A stretch of DNA of 64,000 nt, from NCBI GenBank assembly GCA_010912705.1, contig POWB01000018.1, positions 40,073-104,072 on the forward strand, written 5' to 3'. Below are positions 1 through 7,295 of the stretch, piece by piece. Each line of letters begins with the position of its first letter. Within the stretch, counting starts at the first letter, position 1. A model generated the notes under the pieces. It saw only the letters and a list, made by a program, of their open reading frames with translations, was not told where the DNA came from and did no database searches. The stretch comes from Halochromatium sp. GTDB taxonomy: Bacteria; Pseudomonadota; Gammaproteobacteria; Chromatiales; Chromatiaceae. A program made the position numbers and the translations under genes.

Positions 1-512
1 TGGATCAGCACCGACAGCCGCACCCGCGGCCATTCAGACACCGGCTGCTCATGCACCCGACCTTGATAGCGCACCCCTGCAGGCAAGAGTCTCGGTATCC
101 AAGCCGTACTGGTCTCGACCTGCCCGGCGAGATCAAAGTCGCTGACCACCGGCAGCACGCCGATAAACTTCGCCGGCTTGGCCACTGCCGCGCGCAGCTG
201 CTCCGCGCCCTCGGCCAGGCGCTCATCGGCATCGAGGATCAGGTTCCAGGGTGTGTGTGAATGCGCCAGTGCCGCGTTGCGGGCGGCGGCAAAGTCATCG
301 CTCCAGTCGAACGGGTAGACCTCGGCCCCGGCGGCGGTGGCGATCGCCACTGTCTCATCACTCGAGCCGGTATCGAGCACGATCATCGCATCGACAGCCG
401 CGCGCGCACGCTCCAGACAGCCGCCGATCAGCGCCGCCTCATTGCGGGCGATGACGACCAGGGTCAGTCTGGGGGAGGCTGGGGTTGCAGCGGAGGGTTC
501 AGGGGGTGACAT
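1..512 (-). CDS. Family 2 glycosyltransferase, N-terminal part (runs off the window)
   Basis: The frame is open from an ATG at 512 to the window edge, about 170 residues. It starts with a short Pro/Ser leader and then the GT-A nucleotide-binding strand (LTLVVIARNEAALIGGCLE). This is followed by the conserved DTGSSDETVAIA segment and, near residue 105, a metal-binding DxD-type motif (NLILDADERL). These are hallmarks of inverting family 2 glycosyltransferases that build glycans from nucleotide sugars in the cytoplasm. The later RVHEQP stretch is typical of the SunS/cell-wall-glycosylation subgroup. The sugar and acceptor cannot be told. Relics of a nonulosonic-acid pathway nearby suggest surface glycan assembly. 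The start overlaps the end of a short upstream fragment by 14 nt. Confidence 0.85.
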   Translation of the reverse strand, partial: MSPPEPSAATPASPRLTLVVIARNEAALIGGCLERARAAVDAMIVLDTGSSDETVAIATAAGAEVYPFDWSDDFAAARNAALAHSHTPWNLILDADERLAEGAEQLRAAVAKPAKFIGVLPVVSDFDLAGQVETSTAWIPRLLPAGVRYQGRVHEQPVSEWPRVRLSVLI

Positions 513-690
513 GACGAAGGCTGGTCAGCGTTTGATCTGATTGCTCTTGCAAACGACGTTCGAGGCGCTCGCTGCGCACCACGCGTTGATCCTGATGCGC
601 AGGCTGTTCGACGACTTCGCCGTATCGATGCGCCAGATCTCGTCGCGGAGTCCATCGCAGAAGGCGGCTGATCAGGCGGCTGGGAGCATT
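499..690 (-). pseudogene. Possible 3' remnant of an unrecognised gene
   Basis: Between brnA and the glycosyltransferase, one minus-strand frame is open for about 63 codons and ends at TGA 499-501. Its translation includes ISRLLRWTPRRDLAHRYGEV and a Glu/Gln/Arg-rich tail ending TLTSLRHVTP. It has no start codon of its own and overlaps the glycosyltransferase start by 14 nt, the arrangement expected for the tail of a preceding operon gene. I infer that the 5' part was lost when the BrnTA module arrived. The family is not recognised, and a chance open frame is possible. Confidence 0.3.
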
Positions 691-920
691 TCATGTAACA
701 CCTGGCGCAGCTTAGCTTCGGTCAGCGGAGCGGTTTCCGATGACAGGCTGGCGCGCAGCGTCTCGTTGATCAGAGTCTGGTAGCCCAGGCCTTGTGCGGC
801 GGCGCGTTCGCCGAAGACGGCGAGTAGGTCGTCGTCCAGGTAGAGTGTGACGCGGGTCTTGCCGTCAGCGTTGATCACCGATCCCTGTTGGCCATGAGAG
901 AAATCATCGTGTTCGCGCAT
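672..920 (-). CDS. brnA: BrnA-type antitoxin (ribbon-helix-helix)
   Basis: An 82-residue protein whose core, GKTRVTLYLDDDLLAVFGER followed by GYQTLINETLRASL, matches the DNA-binding ribbon-helix-helix of BrnA antitoxins. Family knowledge says BrnA binds and neutralises the BrnT ribonuclease and represses its own operon. I chose the ATG at 920 because AGGAGG lies seven bases before it. An in-frame ATG at 953 is also possible. The gene overlaps the 3' end of brnT by 17 nt, so the two are probably translationally coupled in toxin-antitoxin order. Confidence 0.82.
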   Translation of the reverse strand: MREHDDFSHGQQGSVINADGKTRVTLYLDDDLLAVFGERAAAQGLGYQTLINETLRASLSSETAPLTEAKLRQVLHEMLPAA

Positions 921-1194
921 GGTGGGCCTCCTGTTCGTCGTGCTGTCGTTCATGGCGTTGCGCGGTGCGCGCGGATATCACACGCAGTTCGTGGTTGCCC
1001 CGATAGTGGTATGCCACAATGACCACTCGGCCGAGGTGGTCTTGCCCGATAGTCACGAATCGTTCCTCGTCGTGATCGAGATCTTCAATGGTGATGGCAT
1101 AAGGATCGTAGAAAACCGCCTCGATTTCGGCAAGGTCTATCCCCTGTTTTTGACGATTGCGTGCGTTTTTATGCGGATCGAACGTGATCTTCAT
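904..1194 (-). CDS. brnT: BrnT-type toxin (ribonuclease)
   Basis: A 96-residue protein that opens with KITFDPHKNARNRQKQGIDL, then EIEAVFYDPYAITIEDLDH and RVVIVAYHYRGNHELRVISA. This is the BrnT/DUF4258-like RelE-fold pattern, including the RVISAR strand near the C-terminus. Known BrnT toxins are RNases that inhibit translation. It is the first gene of a two-gene unit with brnA. The region upstream contains only fragments, so it probably has its own promoter, although no clear -35/-10 pair was found. The length is normal and the reading frame intact, so the module may be functional. Confidence 0.82.
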   Translation of the reverse strand: MKITFDPHKNARNRQKQGIDLAEIEAVFYDPYAITIEDLDHDEERFVTIGQDHLGRVVIVAYHYRGNHELRVISARTAQRHERQHDEQEAHHARTR

Positions 1195-1478
1195 CTGCTC
1201 ACGTCATCAGGGTTGGCTGCTGGATTCGAGCTCGAAGCAGGCCGAGAGCCTAGAACATTGGTTCAGGTTGGGCCGATGCTGTTCGGTGTCTGGGGCGAGA
1301 CAACGGTACCGGCGGGTGGCGTTCGCGAAGTCATCGCTGGCCGCATGGGTGATCTTGCCAGCACCCAAGATGAAGAGCGGTTGTGCCATGGGTCTTTATC
1401 CTGCACTCGGGTGCGGCCGGTGTCCGCCCTGTTTGGCGATGGCCAGAGCGTTGATCTTAACATTGCGATCTAAGCTGA
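1195..1478. other. 284-bp gap without a recognised gene
   Basis: This gap separates divergent brnT and a plus-strand nuclease fragment. A minus-strand 60-codon frame at 1207-1389 starts MAQPLFILGAGKITHAASDD. It has no family match that I know and no good ribosome binding site. I see no terminator, repeat or promoter worth calling. Confidence 0.4.
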
Positions 1479-1679
1479 ATGGAGCGAGCATGGCAGCATG
1501 GCATCGAGCAGGGCGAGCGAAAAGGTGAAGCCAAGCTGCTACTGCGCCAGATGGAGCGCAAATTCGGCCCCGCCGATGTCCGGCTGCGCCAACAGATCCA
1601 AGAGGCCGATGCCGAGACCCTGCTGGAGTGGTCAGATCGCATCCTCACCGCTGAGTCGCCGGAGGCGGTGTTTCACTGA
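1479..1679 (+). pseudogene. C-terminal fragment of an Rpn/DUF4351-type nuclease
   Basis: The 66-codon frame reads HGIEQGERKGEAKLLLRQ, then KFGPADVRLRQQI and ADAETLLEWSDRIL. This is the DUF4351 tail found at the C-terminus of Rpn-family recombination-promoting nucleases (Transposase_31/PD-(D/E)XK type). The catalytic N-terminal part, about 230 residues in relatives, is missing, so this is a 5'-truncated relic. A second broken member of the family lies at 4725-5762 and still has the catalytic half. The two pieces could derive from one ancestral gene or from different copies. Confidence 0.65.
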
Positions 1680-1761
1680 GCAGCGCCAACAACAGCCTGC
1701 GGTGGCGGCCCCGATGGCGCGCCAACGCCGAGCGCTCACGCCACAGCGCCGTCGAGCGTCC

Positions 1762-2085
1762 TCAAGGTCCGATCAGCACATCCGCGAGCTTGAGCACGAC
1801 GCCGAGAATAGCGAGGCCGCCGATGAGCCAACGGGTCTGCGCGGCCAGTGCCTGGTGCAGGCTCACTTCGAGCTGGCTAATGCGCTCCTGTAAGCGTGCG
1901 TCGACCTCTTTGATCTGGAGCTCAACGCCTTTGATGTCCTTCTGCAGGCGTGCCATGAATGCCTTCGGGTTGACCGTCGAGTGCTTTAAACGCTCAAACC
2001 GGTGGAAATTTTCCACCAGTTCGTCCTTTTCGGATTTGGTCAGCTCGAAATAATACCCCTCTGGGAACTTCTCAGCGTTGCCTCA
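1762..2085 (-). pseudogene. 5'-truncated ORF6N-domain (phage antirepressor-like) gene with coiled coil and membrane segment
   Basis: Reading upstream of the first ATG (2016), the same frame continues through EKFPEGYYFELTKSEKDELV and NFHRFERLKHS. This is the middle of the ORF6N domain of phage-type antirepressors. A stop codon and a sequence break near 2085 remove the N-terminal DNA-binding part. The remainder has a coiled coil (LQKDIKGVELQIKEVDARLQ) and a C-terminal hydrophobic segment (WLIGGLAILGVVLKLADVLI). An 84-residue product could start at 2016 but would lack the defining domain. I read this as a relic. Its origin could be a prophage or a chromosomal ORF6N gene. Confidence 0.55.
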
Positions 2086-2104
2086 GCGGGGAGCAACAGG
2101 CGAC

Positions 2105-2554
2105 TCATCTTGCCGCAGCGACTTCGGGTAGGCGATCGACCGACGCTGCATTTGTGGCAATCAGCGGATGCCCGAGTGGAACAACAAGGGACGAGGAGGC
2201 TAGGTGCAAAGGAATTTCAACAAGCCCATCATGCCATGCGGGATAATAGGCGCCGCTGTCATAATGGCGTTGTATTTTTGCAAGCTCCTGAAGAAATGGA
2301 CTGTTGTCCTTAGGGCCAAAGGTGATCATGGCATTGAAATGAAGAAGATCATCGTCTTGGAGGGGGCGAATTAATGCATCCATCAAATAGCTGAGTCTGG
2401 ATCTTTCGTTGACATCAAACCAATCGGCCCACAAAATTAAATCCCATTGCGTATCCTCCGGCGTTCGGCGAACCAGGCACTTGACTTTGAAAGGCCCGTT
2501 TTGCTGCTCTAGCAGGCACAGTTTTTCTGAGAGTTTTACAGCGAGATGGCGCAT
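2105..2554 (-). CDS. Unknown protein paired with a HEPN protein
   Basis: 149 residues, with an ATG at 2554 that overlaps the end of the upstream HEPN gene by 19 nt, so the two are probably co-translated. I recognise no family. The central stretch KVKCLVRRTPEDTQWDLILW, followed by ADWFDVNERSRLSYLMDAL, could be a strand-loop-strand of a degenerate minimal nucleotidyltransferase. That would fit a HEPN/MNT-like toxin-antitoxin pair, but no GSxARG...D signature is present. It could equally be an unrelated partner. The C-terminal 30 residues after HLASSSLVVPLG look unconstrained and may derive from a rearrangement near 2090-2105. Confidence 0.5.
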   Translation of the reverse strand: MRHLAVKLSEKLCLLEQQNGPFKVKCLVRRTPEDTQWDLILWADWFDVNERSRLSYLMDALIRPLQDDDLLHFNAMITFGPKDNSPFLQELAKIQRHYDSGAYYPAWHDGLVEIPLHLASSSLVVPLGHPLIATNAASVDRLPEVAAAR

Positions 2555-2934
2555 AGTTGCCTCACGATTTTGCGCGTTGCTTCCAACATGTTTTGCGAAT
2601 CTACATCACAGACGCTACGAGGATCGTTGTATCGATCAGTTTCCTTCCACTTGTTGACAATCTGCCAATCATCCGTGCTTTTTATCGCGGCCTCTTGACC
2701 AGTCAACTGCAAGAGGAAATCTAATTCATGCGACTTCAAGCAGCTCATTCTTCCCGCTGTACGGAAGGCACTCCAATTCAACTGTTTGGTGATAGCAAAC
2801 TTCAACGCAAGTTCGGCACAGTAGCCGCACAGATAGATCGCATTGGCGTAACAGTGGTTTTCATGGAGCAGCGCTGCATCATGGTACTTTTGCTTGAGGT
2901 TTTCCTCAATCTCTTCACGTTCCATATCGGTCAT
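2536..2934 (-). CDS. HEPN-domain protein
   Basis: 132 residues and largely helical. The motif ANAIYLCGYCAELALKFAIT is characteristic of HEPN domains, where the small-residue/Glu helix forms the dimer core. The RNase-type Rx4-6H motif is not obvious: FRTAGRMSCLKSHELDF gives an R and an H with wider spacing. HEPN proteins act as RNases or as partners of nucleotidyltransferases in toxin-antitoxin and defence modules. Here a partner gene follows with overlap. The start ATG overlaps the stop of the upstream aminotransferase relic by 4 nt, which looks accidental. Confidence 0.65.
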   Translation of the reverse strand: MTDMEREEIEENLKQKYHDAALLHENHCYANAIYLCGYCAELALKFAITKQLNWSAFRTAGRMSCLKSHELDFLLQLTGQEAAIKSTDDWQIVNKWKETDRYNDPRSVCDVDSQNMLEATRKIVRQLCAISL

Positions 2935-3401
2935 CTCCTCGGATCATCTAGCGAAACCAACCCCGCGCTACTCGGCAGATTGATGATACGCCGTGCCAAT
3001 GATTCCGCCACCGGTAAGGGCGCGCGCGGGCAGTGCTGATAGGGCGGCAACTGGTGTATCAGTGTCCAGGCTGGGCGGGTCATCAGGCCGGCGTCATTGG
3101 TTGCCGTCAGGATCGCATCGCGTTGATCGGCCACTGCTTTGTCTAGGATCAGCGTCTGTAGCCAATAGCTGCTTTCGCACCCTGGCGGCGCTTGCATCAG
3201 CCGGACCTGCTCAAGGCCGGCGAAGGCCTGAAGATAACGCGCGGTCAGGCGCCGCTTGGAGGCGAGAAACTGCGGTAACTGCTCCAACTGCGAGCAGCCA
3301 AGTGCGGCGTTGAGATTGGGCATGCGATAGTTATAGCCGATTTCATCGTGGATGTACTCCCAGCGGTGCGGGCGTTTGGCGGTGGTGGTCAGGTGCTTGG
3401 C
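2931..3401 (-). pseudogene. C-terminal part of a LegC-type aminotransferase
   Basis: The translation HRWEYIHDEIGYNYRMPNLN, then ALGCSQLEQLPQFLASKRRL and HCPRAPLPVAESLARRIINL, is the C-terminal third of a DegT/DnrJ/EryC1/StrS PLP-dependent aminotransferase. It is most like LegC of the legionaminic-acid pathway. The PLP-binding lysine region and the N-terminal two thirds are absent. Upstream of about 3401 the frame becomes the antisense of a plus-strand nucleotidyltransferase gene, so two tails were joined head to head by rearrangement. No functional product is expected. Confidence 0.75.
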
Positions 3402-4378
3402 CTGGATGGTGCTCGGGTCAGAGGCTCGGCTGCTGGGGGTGTTGGCGGATGTTGATCTGCGCAAGCACATCCTCAAGCGCGCTGCGATGGATGCCCCGGT
3501 TACTGAGGCGATGAATCCGCATCCGCAGGTGCTGGGAGAGTCTGTGACCTTGGCGGAGTTCAACGCCTGTGCGGATGGCGTGCAAGGTTCGCGGCGTCCT
3601 GTGCTGCCCTGTGTGGCCGCCGATGGGCGCCTGATTGGCGTGGCGATGCTGCGCGGCGAGTCGAGTGCGGTGCGGCTCGATAACCGGGTGGTGATCATGG
3701 TCGGCGGCAAGGGCCTGCGCCTACGCCCGCTGACGGCGGAGACGCCAAAGCCGATGCTGCCGATTGCCGATAAGCCGTTGCTGGAGGTGATTGTCCGGCA
3801 GTTAGCGGCGCAGGGGTTTCATCGCTTCATCTTTGCGCTGCACTATAAGTTCGAGCAGATCCAAGCGCACTTTGGCGATGGCTCGGCCTTTGGGGTGACC
3901 ATTGACTATCTGCTCGAGCAGCAGCCGCTTGGCACCGCAGGCGCCCTCGGCCTGTTGCGCGAGACGTTGGAGCAGCCGTTCTTCGTCACTAATGGTGATC
4001 TGCTGACCAAGGCCGACTTCCGCAAGATCCTCGACTTTCACCGCGAGGAAGAGAGCGATTTCACCGTTGGTGCGGTGCGCTATGACATCTCCGTGCCCTA
4101 TGGTCTTGCTGCAAGAGGATGATCATATCAAGGGCGTCGTCGAGAAGCCGGTGTATCGGCATGATATGAATGCCGGTATCTACCTACTGAACCCCGAGCT
4201 CCGGCAGCGCATCCCCAAGGGCCAGCGCACTGATATGACCGACCTGATGACCACGCTGCTAGCCGAGAAGAAGCGCCTGCTGACCTATCCAATTATCGAA
4301 TATTGGCTGGATATTGGTCGGCATCCGGATCTGGAGCTGGCCCGGGCGGAGTTTGATGTGCATTTTGGGGATGAGTGA
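3402..4378 (+). pseudogene. CBS-domain sugar nucleotidyltransferase (PtmE/LegX-like), truncated and frameshifted
   Basis: From about 3402 the frame encodes the end of a CBS pair (LLGVLADVDLRKHILKRAAM, then PVTEAMNPHPQVLGE) and a nucleotidyltransferase (VIMVGGKGLRLRPLTAETPK, IADKPLLEV, VTNGDLLTKADF). This is the architecture of PtmE/LegX enzymes, which activate an amino sugar for legionaminic acid. The first CBS domain is missing at the join with the aminotransferase relic. Near 4095-4118 the frame breaks: VPYGLAARG-stop is followed in another frame by VLLQEDDHIKGVVEKPVYRH through IEYWLDIGRHPDLELARAEF. The catalytic signature is otherwise intact, so inactivation looks recent. Confidence 0.8.
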
Positions 4379-4685
4379 GGGGTTAGTACAGGTTGATGGC
4401 TGTCTGCTCTCGGTCACCGAGGAAGGCGAGCCCATGTTCACCCATGGACGCCATGGCCTCGAGCTGCTCAACCCCGGCCGCTTCCAGCAGTTGGTCTACG
4501 AGCGTGAACGCCTGTTTCGCTTCAACGGCGCGGTGCTCGGCGTCTGGACCGACGTCTGACTCACCGGCAGCCTGTTTGGCGAAAGTGTCGCCTCCATCGA
4601 GATGTCGCCAGAGGACAGCGAACAGATCAAGGGCCGTGAGGATTGGGCCGCGTTGTTGACGCGCTTGGGTGCAGCCGGAGGCTGA
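4371..4685 (+). pseudogene. Unrecognised reading frame interrupted by an in-frame TGA
   Basis: The ATG at 4371 overlaps the end of the nucleotidyltransferase relic. It is followed by 62 codons (SEGLVQVDGCLLSVTEEGEP, then GRHGLELLNPGRFQQLVYER and VLGVWTDV), a TGA at 4557-4559, and 41 more coherent codons (LTGSLFGESVASIEMSPEDS, DWAALLTRLGAAGG). The acidic, well-structured codon use on both sides of the TGA suggests one former gene with a nonsense mutation. I do not recognise the family. Confidence 0.4.
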
Positions 4686-4724
4686 GGCTCGCGGTCTTGG
4701 CCCAATCCGGATACAGTCGCCACC

Positions 4725-5762
4725 ATGGACGAGATCAACAATCCCCACGACGTCTACTTCCGCGAGAGCTTCACTCGGCGCGAGATTGCGCAAGATTTCC
4801 TGCGCCAGCACCTGCCAGCTGAACTGCTTGAGGTGGTGGATCTCGACAGCCTAGAGATCAGCAAGGACAGCTACGTCTCCAAAGAATTGCGCGCGTCCTA
4901 TTCAGATCTGGTCTATCGGCTGCGATGGCGTGTGCCTGATGAGGCTGATCCAGCGGCTCCTGAGCGGGCTGATCCAGTTGGACCTGAGCAGGCTGGTCCA
5001 GTTGGGCCTGAGCGGGTTGATCCAGCCGCGCCTGAGCAGGCATCGGCGCAAGGCGCTCGCCATCCGGTTGCAGCATCGCCGTCAGCAGGGCAGGGCGAAG
5101 CCGCCCAGGCCACGGCTGATCAAGCCGATGCGGCAGTGGTCTGAGATCCAGCAGTTCCAGCAGCTGCGGTTGACCCAGCAGACGCGCCAGCCACCCTCGC
5201 ACTCCACATCTACATCCTGTTTGAGCACAAGAGCCGTACCGACTATTGGGTGTTGCTCCAACTGCTGCGCTACATCCTGTTGCAGGGCGAGGCCTACCGC
5301 AAGCAGCATCCCGAGGCCAAGACCCTGCCGCCGGTCTACCCCTTGGTGCTCTATCACGGCCAAAGCCGCTGGCGGATGCCGAGCGACTTTCATGCGCTGG
5401 TCTGCCCGCTACCGGAGGCGCTCAAGCCTTATGTGCCGCAGTTTCGCTACGCGCTGCAGGATCTCTCCCCGCGCAGCGATGCCGAGATCAAAGGCGATGT
5501 GCTCACGCGCTTGGCGCAGCTGGCCATGCGCTGGATCTTCAGCGACCAGCCGCTCGAGCATCTGGAGCGGTTGATCGCCTTGATCGACCAGATCGCCGAC
5601 CGCGACACCGTGTTGCAGATTCTGGAATCGCTGCTGCGATACGATGTCCAAGGCACCCAACGGGTGGAAGAAGATGACGCCCGCCGCTTGTTGGAACAGA
5701 CCTCATCGGGAGATCCCATCACGCAGACCTTTATTGAACGGTCTATTGAGCAGGGCCACTCA
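4725..5762 (+). pseudogene. Rpn-family recombination-promoting nuclease, interrupted and repeat-expanded
   Basis: The start (MDEINNPHDVYFRESFTRRE, then FLRQHLPAELLEVVDLDSLE) and the SYVSKELRASYSDLVYRLRW segment are typical of Rpn/Transposase_31 PD-(D/E)XK nucleases. The second catalytic motif, [20 protein letters not shown], lies in the same frame. Relatives separate the Asp and Glu-x-Lys motifs by a short loop. Here about 95 residues of Pro/Glu/Ala-rich sequence intervene, including four 8-residue repeats and a TGA at 5142-5144. The downstream part ([12 protein letters not shown] to IEQGH) is normal until the frame degenerates near 5762. An intact enzyme cannot be made without readthrough. 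Confidence 0.75.
4944..5039 (+). repeat. 24-bp minisatellite, four copies, inside the Rpn relic
   Basis: Four consecutive 24-bp units at 4944, 4968, 4992 and 5016 follow the pattern gctgatccag-N8-ctgagc-N2 with few differences. They encode octapeptides of the form ADPVGPEQ. They lie exactly between the two catalytic motifs of the nuclease, so the expansion lengthens an internal loop. Strand slippage is the likely origin. Confidence 0.85.
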
Positions 5763-5919
5763 CGGACGGCGATCTCAGCTGGCTGTCGGCGCCGGCCCCC
5801 GTGCTCGCCGGGCAGTGCGTGCACTCGACCCGCTCGCTCAGACAGATCGCCGAGCGCTGCGACTGGGACGACCCCCGCACGCCAGTCCCGAGAACGTCCC
5901 ATCGAACAGGCCCACGCGA

Positions 5920-6119
5920 TGACCGACAGCGCCCGCGACGACTATAGACAGCCCCTGGAAAGAGGCATTGGAGGATACTTTCCGGACTTTCTCGCGCTAC
6001 TTTACCCGCGAGTCTATGCCGGGATCGACTGGTCCAAAGGGCATGCTTTCCTCGACAAGGAACTGCAACAGGTGTTCCGCGTCCTGGACTGGCTGCCGCA
6101 GTCGCCAGGTCAACAGTAA
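5920..6119 (+). pseudogene. N-terminal fragment of an Rpn-like/cytosolic DUF4351-type protein
   Basis: The frame from MTDSARDD leads to [20 protein letters not shown] and [15 protein letters not shown]. This is the conserved opening of a family of proteins related to Rpn nucleases, often followed by DUF4351. Between these parts the expected SPWKEALED segment lies in another frame (cccctggaaagaggcattgg around 5950-5970), so there are two small frameshifts. The rest of the gene (usually more than 200 further residues) is missing. It is one more piece of the nuclease graveyard in this island. Confidence 0.6.
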
Positions 6120-6140
6120 CGAACCAACCGGAGACGTTTC

Positions 6141-6392
6141 ATGCAAGTTGCCATAGACCTGCCCAACGACCTCGTTGCCTTTCAAGGTGCCACAGACACC
6201 CGTCAGGAGCTACGAACGGCTTACGCTTTGTGGCTTTTTCAACGTGAGCGCGTCACGCTTGCCAAGGCAGCGGAAGTTGCAGGAGTGTCACTTTATGAGT
6301 TCATGGGGTTGTGCAAAATGAATCAGATCCCCGTGATTGACATGAGCCGTGATGAACTCATGGCAGAGCTTGCAGGGTTCGAGAAGGCGTGA
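6141..6392 (+). CDS. UPF0175-family antitoxin
   Basis: 83 residues with an ATG at 6141. The pattern WLFQRERVTLAKAAEVAGVS and LYEFMGLCKMNQIPVIDMSR is the UPF0175 helix-turn-helix, which is widespread as the antitoxin of PIN-like DUF3368 toxins. The last codons overlap the next start by 4 nt (GTGA), giving translational coupling. The usual C-terminal toxin-binding tail (DELMAELAGFEKA) is present. The pair is intact and stands among broken genes, so it may be a recent or actively maintained acquisition. Confidence 0.85.
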   Translation: MQVAIDLPNDLVAFQGATDTRQELRTAYALWLFQRERVTLAKAAEVAGVSLYEFMGLCKMNQIPVIDMSRDELMAELAGFEKA

Positions 6393-6880
6393 TTCTGATC
6401 GCGGATGCCTCCGCTCTCATCGCCCTGTCAGCGTGCAACAGCCTTTCCATACTCGATGCGCTTTTTGGCACAGTGCTGGTCCCGGAAGCCGTTCATCTTG
6501 AAGTAACCACCGAGGACAAGCCGTACGCCGAACCGCTTCGGCGCTACTTACTGGGCAAGGTTCGCCAAATCGACATGCAGAATTTCGTGTTTCTCGACGC
6601 CTATGCCGATGCAGGTGAGACTGCTGCCATGCTGCTGTACAAGCAACTCAATGCCGACTATCTCTTGATTGATGACAAACGCGGCCGCAAGGTCGCCGCG
6701 ATCAATCAGATCAAGACAATCGGTTCATTGGGTGTGCTGCTGCAAGCCAAGCGAGTCGGATTGGTTGCGTCCATCGCGCCCTTACTTGCGCAAATTGAAG
6801 CAAGCCCGGTTTTCGTCAGTCGCAACCTGCTCGAAAACGTCCTTGAACTTGCTGGCGAGTCGGGGAGCCTGCGGGACTGA
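6389..6880 (+). CDS. DUF3368 PIN-like toxin
   Basis: 163 residues from a GTG at 6389 that overlaps the antitoxin stop. It begins ILIADASALIALSACNSLSI, giving the first PIN aspartate near residue 5. It continues with GETAAMLLYKQLNADYLLID and DKRGRKVAA, which supply the later acidic and basic positions of DUF3368. Such PIN-fold proteins are predicted metal-dependent RNases. With the preceding UPF0175 protein it forms a complete type II toxin-antitoxin operon. It ends ten bases before the first copy of the 372-bp relic repeat. Confidence 0.83.
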   Translation: MILIADASALIALSACNSLSILDALFGTVLVPEAVHLEVTTEDKPYAEPLRRYLLGKVRQIDMQNFVFLDAYADAGETAAMLLYKQLNADYLLIDDKRGRKVAAINQIKTIGSLGVLLQAKRVGLVASIAPLLAQIEASPVFVSRNLLENVLELAGESGSLRD

Positions 6881-6890
6881 GGCGCCCCCC

Positions 6891-7262
6891 ATGACCCAGT
6901 TCATCGCCGAAGTTTCCAGCAACCACCACCGCGACCTCGCGCGCTGCGTCGACTTCTACAAGATCGCCTCCTACGAGCTGCTCTGGGACGACGGCCCAAG
7001 TTCAACCGGCCGGTGGCGCAGCGGTACTTTTTCCGGAACCGGGCGTGGTAACGGCTGTGGAAGGCGCGGACGCCTTCGCCGAGCATCCGGATGTCGCCTG
7101 CCCTCGAGCTGCGGGTGAAGCCCGGCGACCGCATCGGCCCCGTGGACAGCCATCCGGCCCGAGCTGGTGTGGTGATCACCACGGAGGAGACGCGCGAGGC
7201 TGCGATGGCCTTGGCGGCAGGCGTGGTAGAGTCGGTAGTCATCTCGACCCGCTGAAGCGAAG
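6891..7262 (+). repeat. 372-bp chimeric relic repeat, copy 1 (NeuB-like start fused to ATP-grasp end)
   Basis: The repeat opens with an ATG and 20 codons of a NeuB/N-acetylneuraminate-synthase-like protein (FIAEVSSNHHRDLARC). It jumps to an internal piece of the same family (DFYKIASYELLWDD), then to the C-terminal end of an ATP-grasp protein. The latter reads VLFPEPGVVTAVEGADAFAE in one frame and, after a frameshift, LELRVKPGDRIGPVDSHPAR to VVISTR in another. The same 372 bp recurs at 11342-11713 with about four substitutions and no gaps. It cannot encode a working enzyme. Confidence 0.85.
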
Positions 7263-7295
7263 TCCGCACAATCAACAGTCGCCAACCCTAATGCA

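Noticed and set aside
1207..1389. 60-residue minus-strand protein MAQPLFILGAGKITHAASDD
   Set aside because: It has no ribosome binding site, no recognised family and no conserved neighbour. It was left within the gap description.
4557..5144. In-frame TGA codons at 4557 and 5142 as possible selenocysteine sites
   Set aside because: Neither lies in a redox motif, no selenocysteine insertion hairpin was seen directly after, and both genes carry other signs of decay. Nonsense mutation is simpler.
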